A stretch of DNA of 64,000 nt, from assembly GCA_031308135.1 (NCBI GenBank), contig JAHLJT010009436.1:122952786-123016785 (forward strand). Direction: 5' to 3'. This stretch comes from Acheta domesticus (taxonomy: Eukaryota; Arthropoda; Insecta; Orthoptera; Gryllidae). The position numbers were made by a program, and so were the translations under genes. This document shows, piece by piece, positions 21,640 to 32,564 of the stretch (its first letter is position 1; the number at the start of each line of letters is the position of its first letter). The notes beneath the pieces were generated by a model. It was given only the letters and a program-made list of their open reading frames with translations. It searched no databases and had not been told where the DNA came from.

Positions 21640-23213
21640 AAACAGAATGGCACAGACTTTCCCGTATTAGTTTTCTATTTTCCTGGGTCTTCGCTAGCTA
21701 TTCGCAATTGCCACATACTCTTTCTTGCCAGCTACCATCTATCATCGCCAAAAGTACATTTTTTTGTCATTTTCTTAATTTTTCGGTTTCCTATTGGTAG
21801 AACAGAAACATTAATTTTAGAATATTAAAGAACACAAAAACCTAGCCGTAAATGGCAATTTTCTTTTAAAAATTATGTGCCGTTTAAGAGAAAATGGTGT
21901 TTTAGCACTACTAAAAATGCGAAATTTGAAGCTCATTTTCAGAGAAAATTTTTGAGTTTTCAAAATACTTTATTTGAAGTTATTTGAAGCACTTACACTC
22001 ACAAATATAATCATCTTTACAAATTGCGGATAATGTGCATATTAAAGATGTGAGAGATCTTTCAAAAAATTTACATTTATATAATTTTTGAAAAAAAACA
22101 AAAAAAACTCAAAATAAACTTCACGCTATACTAATGAGTGTAATTAGCACTATCCGTTACAAAAGTTTCAAGAAAAAAATTGCAGCCATATACGAGAAAA
22201 TGACGTTTGAGCATTTCTGAAAATGCCGAAATTTGAGCTACTTTTCACAGAAAACGGTAGTGTTTTCGAGAAACTTTACTTGACATTATTTAAAGCATAT
22301 ATACTCGTAAATATAATAATGTAAAAAAATCGCCGATAATGTAAATATTAACGACGTGAGAGACAAGTAAAAAATTTACATTTTTGTAATTTTTGAAAAA
22401 ACCAACCGATAGACCAAAATGGCTTTTATGTCATTGATAGAGTACATTTACCACTATCCCTACCAAATGTTTAAAGAAAAAATTTGGAGCCGTTTTTGAG
22501 AAAATTTTGTTTTTGTAATTTTTTAAAATTGCACGCAATATTGCACGAAAACTACCAAAATTTTGAAAAACATTTACATGACCTTTATTAAAGAACTTAA
22601 TATGAAGAACAAATTTTATTTGAAGAAAAAATCTCTATCTTCAATTTTGTAGTTGGAGAAACGCCGAAAAAAATTCAAACTTTCACAATTTTCGAAAATT
22701 CAGAGCTGTACGTGAAAATCGGACCTATGCCATGTTAAAAAGTGTATTTTCCTCTATTCATAGAAGAAATTTAAAGAAAAAATTTGGAGCCGTTTTTGAG
22801 AAAATGTTGAAAATCCCCAGGGGGCTTCATATAAAGTACCCCCAAATTTTAAAGAATCTTTTTCAAAATCACAAAGCTTCGACTAGAATCAGATCGACTG
22901 GGGAATATCAATTTTGAAGAAAATCGACCGAACGGTTTAGGCGCTAGCGTTGACCACAGACGGACAGACGGACGGAATGCCGTCAATCGATTTTTAAGTA
23001 TAAAGAAGCAACAAATCATGGATTTTGACCACACCACGAGATAGAGGACTTTTTTTCTTAATTTAGCAACTGGTTTTATCCACTTATTCGTTTTCACGGC
23101 CCGGCAATTAATTTTTTCCGCCGAAAATTGGCCATTTTTTCGCGCAGCATATACATAACTTTCCCTATACTACGTATATCACTCCGTGTATACGTACGTA
23201 TACGGGAAAGTAA
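21640..23213 (-). repeat. R285 repeat family, full-length inverted copy
   Basis: It runs from CAGAATGGCACAGACTTTCC at its left to GTATACGGGAAAGTAAA at its right. The two ends carry ACTTTCCCGTAT as an inverted repeat (21658 and 23211). Inside are reversed boxes near 22194, 22498 and 22798, spaced about 300 bp. Its promoter-side end (22880-23200) includes GACGGACAGACGGACGGAAT and the block TTAATTTAGCAACTGGTTTT, shared with 61085. Confidence 0.75.
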
Positions 23214-23485
23214 AAACGGCTCCAAAGTTTTCAACAAAAATTTCCTTAGAGGACGAAGTTTTACTCATCTTTAATATTCTTAAAGTAATATTTTGGTTCT
23301 ACCGAACCACCGAACACACAATTAGAACACCGAAAAATTGAGAAAAATTTGAAAATAATGTACAATGTACTTTGGACGGCGAAAAATGCAGCTTGCAAGA
23401 GGATGTGGCATGAATATAAAGCTGACCTAGACCACAGAAATTAGAAAAGTAACTAGTACGAGAAAGTCTGTGCCATTCTGAGTGT
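23205..23485 (+). repeat. R285 repeat family, 3'-end copy
   Basis: It starts right at the end of the inverted copy and runs through CGGCTCCAAAGTTTTCAACA to GAGAAAGTCTGTGCCATTCTG. Confidence 0.65.
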
Positions 23486-23614
23486 AGATTCTATATGACT
23501 GCGGAACATATTCTCCGAGTGTGTAGTTTCCAACAAGGAGACGGGAAGGGTGATAATTATATGCACTTACAAGGAGCGATAGTGTGCTCGTGAAAACTGT
23601 TCCGAGGGTTGATT

Positions 23615-23715
23615 GACTCGGTAGCTTAGTGGCCAAAGCAGCTGGGCGTAAGCCAGAGTCCCGGGTTCGAATCGCGGTGGGGCCATCCACCGCGATCAAT
23701 TTGATCAAATTTGAT
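23615..23715 (+). ncRNA. tRNA-derived SINE head (pol III promoter-like)
   Basis: It has a perfect A box (TAGCTTAGTGG, 23622-23632) and a 10/11 B box (GGTTCGAATCG, 23664-23674) with 31 bases between, as in a tRNA. A 4-bp stem with a 7-nt loop (GCGTAAG, anticodon position GTA) lies between. The acceptor stem does not pair fully, so this is a tRNA-derived repeat and not a working tRNA gene. Confidence 0.6.
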
Positions 23716-23825
23716 TAATAAGTGCGAATATATTTTCGATTCTTCCACTCAATGAATGAATCAGAAGCAAATGAAACTGGTGCAACAACAGCAGGAACTG
23801 TCCCACATTATTTGTTACAGCTCTG

Positions 23826-24655
23826 CAAATTTTTTACTTTTTACAGATGACATTAACGCCATTTTGCTCTATTCTTTTGTTTTTCAAAAATCACAAAAAT
23901 GTAATTTTTTTGACTTGTCTCTCACGTCGTTAATATTTACAATAGTGGCTATTTGTGCACATTATTATATTAATGAGTACATGTGCTTTACATAGTGTCA
24001 AGTAAAGTTTCTCGTAAACTCAACAGTTTTCTGTGAAAAGTAGCTCAGAATTTCACCTTTTCAGAAATGCTAAAACGCCATTTTCTCATAAATGGCTCAA
24101 CATTTTTTCTTCAAACTTTTCGAATGGATAGTGCTAATTGCACTCTTTAATATGGCATAAAGTTCATTTTGGGATACTTTTTTGTTTTTGCAAAAATTAC
24201 ACATGTAATTTTTTTTAAGATCTCTCACATCGTTAATATGCACATTACTAGCAATTTGTAAACACTTTTGAATTTGTGAGTGTAAGTGCTTCTAATGACT
24301 TCAAATGAAATTTTTCGATAACTCAAAAAATTTTCTGTGAAAAAGAGCTTAAAATTTTGCATTTACAGTAGCGCTTAAACGCCATTTTCTTGAAAACCGC
24401 TCCAAATTTTTCAACGAAAATTGCCATTTAGGTCAAGGTTTAACTGTTTTTTAATATTCTTAAATTAATAGTTTTGTTCTACTATTAGGAAACCGAAAAA
24501 TTAATAAAATGCCAAAAAAATGTAGTTTGGGCGGCGCTAGATGGTAGTTGTAAAGAGTATCAGCAAGTCCAAATAGCTAGCCGAGACCAAACGAAACGGA
24601 AAACTAATACGGGAAAGTCTGTACCATTCTATAGCACCACTAGTTTCTTAATGAA
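23826..24655 (+). repeat. R285 repeat family, 5'-truncated copy
   Basis: It contains two full subrepeat units with boxes near 24083 and 24378, and ends GGGAAAGTCTGTACCATTCT plus ATAGCACCACTAG. Confidence 0.7.
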
Positions 24656-25099
24656 GGCTGTTCTTTAAGGACAGTTTGAAATAAAATCCTGTACAAATTT
24701 TCGAAAATCTGAGTAGTTCTCGCGTACTTTTGGGTGAATTGAAGGTATTTTTTATTTTTTTAAAACGTTTCTCAAGAAGGGAAAGGCATTTTTTCTTAAA
24801 ATTTCTTCTCGTATGTATGAAAGAACAGTAAAAAAAATGGTGCTGTTGTCATTTCTGGCGAACTCTGATTTTCGAAAATAGCAAAATTTTAATATTTGGA
24901 AATTATAAAATAGAAGATACAGGTTTTTGCTTAAAAATCTGTTCTAGAAAATAAGCTCATTAAAAAAGATAATGTACACTTTTTTAAAAAAGAGACGAGT
25001 AGTTTCTGAGTAATTTGTGCTTGAAATCATGCAATTTATAAAATAATCATTTTCTCAAAAACTGCTCCAAATTTTTTCTTAAATATTTTCTCTTCATAT

Positions 25100-26628
25100 T
25101 GTGATGAAATGCGGATGCCCACATTCGTCCCACACGCCCACGCGACAGATGATCATCGGCTGCAGACGTGGCGAGCGAGCGCGACTCGGTTTAAAAGGGG
25201 CGCGCTTTCTAAATTGATACGCGGCGGTCGAAGGAGAGGGAAATGACACGTTGTTACCCTTCGAGAGAGGGATGACTCGACCTATCAAAACGCCGGACGA
25301 AGGAAGATTATCCCTTCTGTTCCCGATCGCCGTCCGAGCGACTTTATCAACTTGAGTTCTTCAGTGAGTTAGATAGGAGTGTTGAGCGTCAGAGAGACGC
25401 GTAGTTAGTACGGTGTGCATACAATTTTGAGGCAAGTGCACATTAATTGAGGACGGGCGCAAGTGTCGTGAAGTTGAGAGTCTATGGTTCACGAGAGGGG
25501 ACAGTGATTTGCATAACACGCAGTTACCAATTGAGAGGCCAATTGAGGCGCTAAATAGACAGAAATAATTGGTGCGACGTAGATGCCCGAATTTTGAGCA
25601 AACACGCAACTTCATTCAGTTGCGTGGTGCATGAGACTTTCGCACGCTGGTTGATCGTGCCGACGGGAGAGAAGCAAGAAGAGGACGTGGTCGCGAGGGT
25701 CCATGGGAATCAGGCGATAGAAGAAAGAAGACGTGGTCGCGAGGGTCCATGGGAGTCAAGCGATAGAAGATAGACGACGTGGTCGCGAGGGTCCATGGGA
25801 ATCCGACGATAGAAGAAAGGAGAAGAGGAAACGCCGCAGAAGGCGACGAGCAGCGGACGACAGACGCGGATCGGCTCGCGACGCCGCCGCCAGGCGCACC
25901 TGGCCTCAACGTGACGTAGCCGTCGCGACCGCGCACCGGCCGCTTATCGCCGTCGCTCCAAGGCCGAGGCACGCAGCTGGCGAGACTCGGCGAAGGTAAC
26001 AGTGAGCTGCGGACTGCGAGAATATAGGTCAACGCCCCGTGGGCGGGGAGAACTGTAAAAGGGGAGCGTTGGCGGGGAGAGCGCCATAATTCACGGAGCT
26101 AGCAGAAATCATAGAATTGACTGCCAATATTTTAGTAACTGCCTGGGAAATTTGTATAAAACTGTGTTAATTTTGTGATATTCATAGCAAAGATTTCTTA
26201 TTGAAGGGTACGATCCAATTAATCAAAGTTATTGTCAAATTGATTTGAATACTGAATGTCGCAAGACTGAACCCCGCATTACCGGGCGACTTCGGCCGTA
26301 AATTGTTGTAAATTTTAGATTAAATAGTTGACGGGAATTCCCAAGGTAGGATACGAGAGTATTGAATGAAAGTCACCTCGACAAGGAGAAAGGCACCAGT
26401 GATTTATTTTTGTGTTCTGTATTTTTTTAAATGATCAGTGTAATCATTTGAAAGGGTTAAGAAAAATAAACCCAAGTTTAATTGATTTTATATGTGTGTA
26501 TTTGTTTGGATTCCGCTGGACTCCCAAAAGTTCCCACTGCCCTGAGGTAATAAAATGATCGCAAGAGCATGAGATCTACAAAAATCCCGACATGCGTCTA
26601 GGGATTGCTAGACGGGGTTTTCGTCAGA
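25100..26628 (+). mobile_element. GC-rich solo LTR-like insertion
   Basis: R285 sequence continues on both sides, so 1.53 kb was inserted. ATAT lies at both edges (25096-25099 and 26629-26632), a possible 4-bp target duplication. The insert begins TGTGATG. It has a TATA-like TTTAAAAG (25190-25197), AATAAA at 26465-26470 and 26549-26554, and no long conserved frame. This is the layout of a single LTR. The 3' edge reads TCAGA, not an exact CA. The ORFs here are compositional. Confidence 0.55.
25684..25821. repeat. Three tandem 46-bp repeats
   Basis: Units start at 25684, 25730 and 25776 with the core GACGTGGTCGCGAGGGTCCA and differ at a few sites. They lie in the 5' third of the LTR-like insertion, after the TATA-like box. 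Confidence 0.9.
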
Positions 26629-27059
26629 ATATGTATTAAAGAACGGTAAAAAAAATAGGTGCTGGTCTCATTTCTTGCGGATTCTCTGTATTTTCGAAAA
26701 CTGAAAAACGTTGAAATTTCAAAAGTAAGTGAAGATTGAGTTTTCTGCCTTGAACAAAATGTTCTAAAACTTCAGCTCTTAAAAAAAGTCATGTAAAATG
26801 TTTGAAAAAACTAGTCGTTTTCGCGTAATTTCTGCTTGAAATTCATGCAATTTAAAAAAAAGATGCATTTTCTCAAACTCTTCAAATTTTTTACTTTAAA
26901 TTTATTTCCACAGACCAAGTTTTTTTTCTACGGACAAATTTCCAAGGTGCGCTTAAAAGAATGGGGCAGGTCTCATTTTTGTTGAACGTTCAATTTTCGA
27001 AAATTGCTAATTTAGAAATAATGCGAGAATGTGTACTCTTGTAGTATCACTAGTTTTCA

Positions 27060-27985
27060 AAAGCTGCTTAGTTCCCGCTCGCCTGAACGTGACGAATGAT
27101 GAAGATTCATGACAAAGCGCATTTGACTGTACGCAGGAAAAGTGGCAGCTGATTTTAATGAAAAACGCATTTCCACAGATAAGATAATTTGGAAGAGTAT
27201 TTCCGCGGACGAGAATCTCTTCATAAGCAGTCTTTGTCAAGGACACTTGAGAATAAAATGTGTCATCCTGCTCGCTGCGTGGCAAAATTTGTCGTTTCCA
27301 CTTCCAATATTCTGCTCGCCAGAAAAACTTAAAACAGAATCTATCTGCGGGAAGAAAATGCCCATCATTTATAAATTGGGACATCCAAGAATCTCTTAAA
27401 AGCTATACTATGTTTTCACGTTAGTTTACCTTGAATCAGAGAAATCAACAAAGAGAATGACACTGAATGGGGTGAAGGGCGCCTTGCTCAACACAGCGAC
27501 GAATGCAACTTGGACTTCTTTTAGATGCTGTGATACTCTGCCATTGCAGTAGTTCTGAAACTGAAAGATATTTCGTGAGTAGAATGGATATGGTTGTCTT
27601 TGCACTTGCATTGCACAATAGGAAGAACAGGTAAAAGAAAAAAATGTCGTTTTCAATGGCAGCGAAAATGGGTAACACAAAGCATGCAATAGATTTAAGC
27701 GAAGACATTGAGATAGCTCGTCATCGGGCAACTGAAACTGCCCCATGCAGCAAACAATCTTGTGGTTGCTGCAATGTTGCCTTCGTATTCCGTTCCCCAA
27801 ACAGGCAAAGCAATCAGGTAACTTGCGTTGTTCTCACATTGAAGACTGGGTGTCTGAAACAGTAACATACTTTGTAAATATTCAGTGAAGTAGATGGAAC
27901 AAGACAGTATATACCATATTCGAATCTTTTCATTTGGTACAAAAACAAATTAGGTTGTCTGGCTTTTTAATTGTAATGATCTTTT
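27060..27985. other. Unclassified mixed-composition segment, possible exon-like pieces
   Basis: This stretch is richer in GC than its R285 neighbours and has open frames on both strands. On the minus strand 27560-27438 is bounded by CTTTCAGTTTCAG and TTCAAG|GTAAAC, which look like splice sites, and it encodes SQHLKEVQVAFVAVLSKAPF. I recognise no family, and no start or partner exons are evident. It may be an unrecognised DNA transposon remnant. Confidence 0.25.
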
Positions 27986-28775
27986 CTTTTGTTTTTAAAA
28001 AGTTACAAAAACGTAAGATTTTAACTAGCCTCTCACTCATTAATATTTGCATTAGCGGCGATTTGGTTTTTCGAGTACGTGTGCTATAAAATGTCATAAA
28101 AATCTCAATAATTTTCTATGAAAACAAGCTCAAAATTCCGCATTTTCAGAAACGTTGAAACGCCATTTTCTCATAAGAGGCTTCAAATTTTTTCTTCAAA
28201 CTTTTCGTACGAATAGTGCTAATTTCACTGTTTAAGATGACATAAAATTCTTTTGTTCTGTTCCATTTTCTGTATTCTTTTGTTGTTTTTTGTAAATTAC
28301 ACAAAAGTAATTTTTTTGAAATACAAATATACCTACGCTTAATATGAAATACGCCTTTAATACGCACATTTCCAGAGATTTGTATACATTATTGCATTTG
28401 TAAGTGGAAGTGCTTCAAATGACTTCCAATCAAGTTTTTCGAAAATAAAAGATTTCCGTGAAAAAGTGCTTCAAATTTCGCATTTATGGTAAGAGTCAAA
28501 CGCCGTTTTTTTAAAACAGCTCGAAAGTTTTCAATAAAAATTTCCTTATAGGACGAGGTTTTACTCTTCTTTAATATTCTTAAACTAATATTTTGATTCT
28601 ACTATTAAGAAACCCAAAAATTGAGAAAATTTTGAAAAAAATACTTTGGGTGGCGATAGATTGCAGCTGGCAAGAGGATGGGGCAAGAGTGTAAAGCTAG
28701 CCCAGATCAAAGATGTTAGAAAACTAACTAGTAGTACGAGAAAGTCTGTGCCATTCTGTAGCATTACTAGTTTTA
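27985..28775 (+). repeat. R285 repeat family, 5'-truncated copy
   Basis: It contains TTTTAACTAGCCTCTCACTC, the CGCCATTTTCTCATAAGAGG box and a second AAAACAGCTCGAAAGTTTTC box. It ends GAGAAAGTCTGTGCCATTCT plus GTAGCATTACTAG. Confidence 0.7.
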
Positions 28776-29017
28776 TTTTATTTTATGTCAAAAATAATTG
28801 AAAACTATGTGTGACGTGCTGTATGCAGTAGTATATACTGTGCACGTCTTCTTAATTCTGGGATCTCTATTCTAGTCCATATACAAGTTGAATTCACAAT
28901 ACAGAAAAAAATGAGCATTTTTGGCAAGAATTGTTAACAAATATTCGCTCCGATGGAATAAAATACATTTTCAATGGCAACCAGCTATACATTTGGGTAC
29001 TTATTCTTCATCATGTC

Positions 29018-29262
29018 CAGTGGCGGATCCAGGGAGATGCGGGTAATGGGGACATACCCCCCCCACAAGAGGCCTAAAGTTTCCGTTTGTTTCCTTTCTT
29101 TCTTTGACAACATTGATTTAAATATTTGCTATAATTATGTAATTGTTTAAAAAATAATATTTTTAGTATCATATATTCACTACAAAAAGAAATATGTTTA
29201 TTTTTTTAACAAAAATCTTTGAAGCCCCCCCCCCCCCCATGATCGGCTGGATCCTCACCATG
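29018..29262. mobile_element. hAT-like MITE remnant with C-run
   Basis: The left end, CAGTGGCGGATCCAGGGAG, and the right end, reversed CATGGTGAGGATCCAGCC, are imperfect inverted repeats of a type common in hAT elements. A long C homopolymer lies just inside the right end (29225-29238). It is 245 bp, non-coding, and has no clean target duplication. Confidence 0.5.
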
Positions 29263-29697
29263 TTCTTCGTGAAGTAATATACTTCTGCCACGACAAGATC
29301 GAGAACGATAATTTGATTAACTGTATTTCCCACGGAACTCTAGAAGACGTGCACAGATAATGCAGTTACATTTATGTCCAGAAGCAAAAAAAGGCATTCT
29401 TGTGCCTCGGTATTACTTATGCCTCGGGAGAGGAAAATGCGGAGCCGCGAACGTATACGAAGACAACATAGCGGAGTCGAGCGATTGGAGAGTTTGTGTT
29501 GTCCTGAGACACAAGTCATTTACATTGATTTGGAACTTGAATCAGAAGTTCTCCCGCGGAATTCTGACGCTTTGCTACGCGTGTCCAAGTTGAGGGCGAG
29601 TCTCGGGGCTTCCGCCCTCGCGTTAACATAAAACATCCTTGAGTCTGTCCAAAGCATAATAATCGTGTGATTGCGTAGGCTTCCGCGGCCGGAATTC
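29263..29697. other. Unassigned segment with an inverted relative at 32270-32400
   Basis: The block around 29425 (CCTCGGGAGAGGAAAATGCG, then GAGCCGCGAACGTATACGAA) matches the reverse complement of 32330-32390. It is therefore a second, unclassified dispersed repeat. No gene is seen. Confidence 0.4.
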
Positions 29698-29753
29698 ATG
29701 TGGTCTAGGCTACCCGGGATGACGCGGCTCATCCCGGATAGCCTAGATCACAT
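29698..29753. repeat. Strong 25-bp inverted repeat (hairpin)
   Basis: The left arm 29698-29722 pairs with 29729-29753 around a 6-nt loop (CGCGGC). There is one G.T wobble and one mismatch. The arm core is TCTAGGCTACCCGGGATGA. It could be a cruciform, an RNA hairpin or the subterminal hairpin of a transposon; nothing nearby decides. Confidence 0.85.
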
Positions 29754-30033
29754 AATAAGCAACGTATTTTGTGTGAATACTCACCTTAAAAATACTGTGG
29801 CGTGGCCTCCATTTTCTTTCCTCCATTTGGCCCCCTAGTTTTCTCCTATTCTCGCATAAATCCCCTGAAGATCCGTTCTGTCCGTTTTCTGGTTCCTCTA
29901 TTACTGATATATTATTATTTATTAACAATTTTTTTGTATTTTAGAGAGTGGACATAATCTATTGGGGATACCACTTAAAAATGCGTCAAAGGTTATCTAC
30001 TTCAATCAAATGATGTGGAAAAGATAATCTCTA

Positions 30034-30457
30034 TATACAGGATGTCCGGGGAGTAACCGTCAAAACTTCGAAAATAAGGTCTTAAGACAATTCTAAGCAT
30101 AATTTGTCTAATAAACTACGTGGATATTCCGAATGGTTGAGCCTCAATAAGCAACTCAAACGTTGGTTTGAAAAAAGGATTTCTAGGCAAAAATTATGGA
30201 AGCATAGAAACACTCCTGAAACAATATGTAAATTGTTTATTATTTACAAAAGAAATGAATAGATTTGTTCAGAAAGAAAAATTAAGCGAGAAATAAAAAA
30301 GCACCCAATTTACATCATTCGACTGTTTTTTTATTTGTCGCCTAATTTTTCTTTCTGAACAAATTTATTCATTTGCTTAGAATGCAAATATGCTTAGAAT
30401 TGTCTTAAGGGCTTATTTTCGAAGTTTCGACGTTTCCTCTCTGGACAGTCTGTGTAT
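30034..30457. mobile_element. Foldback/MITE element with long inverted repeats
   Basis: The left arm starts TATACAGGATGTCCGGGGAG and the right arm, reversed, starts TATACACAGACTGTCCAGAG. Both continue through ACTTCGAAAATAAG and TTAAGACAATTCTAAGCA. Inner arms around TTGTTCAGAAAGAAAAATTA also pair, so most of the 424 bp folds back on itself. It is non-coding. Confidence 0.7.
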
Positions 30458-30468
30458 ATATATATATA

Positions 30469-30514
<46 letters not shown>
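30458..30514. repeat. (TA)n microsatellite
   Basis: About 25 TA units with a CTG interruption. It borders the foldback element. Confidence 0.9.
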
Positions 30515-30515
<1 letters not shown>

Positions 30516-30530
30516 CAATGTGTTAGTTAC

Positions 30531-30960
30531 ACCATTTATAACTCAAGAACGACTGAACCAATTTTAATTATTTCTGTTTTGTTGGATTCATGTCCCGCAT
30601 AACAGAATAACTAATAAAATATCGAAAATGTGACACTACATGGCGCATCAAACGCAGCCCGTTACAGTTCGAATCTATATCGTTAAATAACTCCTAAACG
30701 AAGCGTTCTAGGACCCATTTTTCACACCGTATTCTACAGAATGAGATCTTTTTGAACATTTTATTACATTTTTGCTGGTCCGGCGATTCTCCAACTACTT
30801 TAAGACGTACATAATCTAAATGAATAAAACAATGTCGGATTAATTAAACCATTTATAACTGAAGAACGACTGGACCAATTTTAATTATCTCCGATTTGTT
30901 GGATTCATCCCCCCGAATAGCGGAATAACTATTAAAATATTGGAAAATTTCACGAAAACT
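30531..30960. repeat. Two direct repeats typical of Helitron 5' interiors
   Basis: A roughly 110-bp segment beginning ACCATTTATAACTCAAGAAC occurs at 30531 and again at 30848. The copies are about 85% alike. Such 'AACGACTGAACCAATTTTAA' blocks are common in Helitron-derived DNA. A Helitron start follows directly at 30979. Confidence 0.5.
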
Positions 30961-30978
30961 AATTATTCAGAAAGTTAA

Positions 30979-32128
30979 TCTATACTATATAAAAAATCAA
31001 TGTTTATTGGTTCGTGCTTAATGCGCTGCCGTACCAGGTATCTAATTGCGATAAAAATGTGTCAAGTTATTGCTTGCACTTGCGGGAAGAACATAGGCAT
31101 AGTACAATTATTGTAACTCCACTATTATAGATAGCGCCACAGCACAAGATGGCGCTTCAGTTAAATTCCCAACTCACGTGAGCTTCATTGTTGCTGGGCG
31201 TTGCCGTGTTCCGTTGGGCCAGGTCGAGGAAAACAGGAGGAACAGGCGGCGCAAGTTGATGAGAGGAAAGCGAAAAAGGGAAAGAGGAACAAAGAGAGAG
31301 TGGAAAGGGAGAGGGGGGAAATGAGAAAGGGAAAGAGAGAGGGAAAATTGAGAGTGGGAAAATACAAAGAGTGGGAAAATAGAGAAAGAGGGAAATAGAG
31401 AGGAGGGGAAATAGAGAGAGGGGGAAATTAAGAGAGAGGGGGAAATAGAGAGAGGGGGAAATAGAGAGAGGGGGAAATATAGAGAGAGGGGAAAATAGAG
31501 CGAAGGAAAATGTAGAAAGGAAAAAATAGAGAGCGGAAAATGGAGAGGGAAAATAGAGAGGGAAAGAGGGAAAATAGAGGGGATAAGAGGGAAAATAGAG
31601 AGGAGGGAAATAGAGGAAGAGAAGGAAAAATAAAGGGAGCTAGAATAGAGTGAAAGGGAAAACAGAGAGAGGGGAAAATAGGGAAAGAGAGGGAAAAAGA
31701 GTCAGATAGTGGAAGAAAAGAGACACAGTGGGAAGAAGAGACACTGAGGGGAAGAAGACACAGAAGGGAAGAAGTGACAGAGGGGGCAGAGGCACAGAGG
31801 GGGAAAAGAGACACAGAGGGGGAAAAGAGACACGGAGGGGGAAAGAGACACAGAGGGGGAAAAGAGACACAGAGGGGGAAAGAGAGACAGAGGGGGAAAG
31901 ATACACAGAACGGAAAAAGAGAGACAGAACGGGAAAAGATGGATGAAAAAAGAGAGACAGAAAGTGGGGAAAATGAGAGAGGGGGAAAGACAGAGGAGAA
32001 AGAGAGAGGGGGAAAAGACAGACGGGGAAAGAGAGATAGGAGAAAAAAGAGAGGGAAAAGAGAGAGGGGGAGAGGAATATTTCCTCAATTATCTTTTATG
32101 CGGCAGCAACGCGCCGGGTACCAGCTAG
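30979..32128 (+). mobile_element. Non-autonomous Helitron
   Basis: The 5' end TCTATACTATATAAAAAATC and 3' end CCAGCTAG match Helitron rules (5'-TC, 3'-CTRR). It sits between host A (30978) and T (32129), as expected for Helitron insertion. A short GC hairpin (CGGC...GCCG, 32101-32116) lies just before the 3' end. There is no Rep/helicase frame. Most of the 1150 bp is the purine tract described separately. Confidence 0.72.
31240..32075 (+). repeat. 830-bp purine-strand tract (GA-rich minisatellite)
   Basis: The + strand is almost only A and G, in variants of GAGAGAGGGGGAAATA. The second half changes to GAGACACAGAGGGGGAAAA units. Open frames on both strands (Glu/Arg/Lys-rich or Ser/Phe/Leu-rich) are products of composition and not genes. 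Such tracts can form triplex DNA. Confidence 0.9.
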
Positions 32129-32564
32129 TTTACGTAACATTAAAAAAATATTAGTGACTCTAATTCTTCAAATCAATTATATTAATTTTAAACGTTAAAA
32201 AATTCTGACAAATGCACGTTAATTACTTTAACGACTATTGTAAAATAAAAAGAGATTAAATTTTTGACAAAAGTCGAATTCGTGCCAAGAAAGCCCGATC
32301 GGCTCGTTCGACAACTCCGCTCTGCTCTCTGGCCTGCTCGGCTATCTTCATTTACATTCGTGGCTCTGTATTTTGCTCTCCCGAGACGCAAATCTCTCAT
32401 TTTTGATGCTCAAAGGATTGGGGAAACTGCACTAAAAACCTAATCGACATGTGGGTCATTGACCCATAAGCTGAGGTACAATACATGTTACCGGTTGTTT
32501 AGAATTATACAGTCCAAATGGTAAATAATACATTAAATATAGTTGTTAAAATTAATGTTAATTT

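Larger units (their letters stand above)
24690..27058 (+). repeat. R285-related copy split by an LTR-like insertion
   Basis: Two parts, 24690-25099 and 26629-27058, read as one diverged subfamily copy. Typical blocks are AAAACTGCTCCAAATTTTTT before the break and GAACGGTAAAAAAAATAGGT after it. It ends GAGAATGTGTACTCTTGTAG plus TATCACTAG. The same subfamily recurs at 63540-63985. Confidence 0.6.

Noticed and set aside
23615..23687. A functional tRNA gene
   Set aside because: Acceptor stem mispairs and position 33 is not T; only the internal promoter boxes are intact.
23427..23708. Minus frame with a GPTAIRTRDSGLRPAAL-type peptide
   Set aside because: It is the antisense of the tRNA-derived SINE, a well-known source of false protein predictions.
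25684..25821. CRISPR-like array
   Set aside because: The 46-bp units are directly adjacent tandem repeats without spacers, in a eukaryotic genome.
25616..26032. 138-codon minus frame and 88-codon plus frame
   Set aside because: They lie over the 46-bp repeats and GC-rich part of the LTR-like insertion; compositional.
27007..27865. A host gene on either strand
   Set aside because: Some splice-like borders occur, but no family, no start and no consistent exon chain could be supported.
31185..32154. Overlapping frames rich in Glu/Arg/Lys (plus) or Ser/Phe/Leu (minus)
   Set aside because: All derive from the purine tract; stop codons are simply rare in GA-only DNA.
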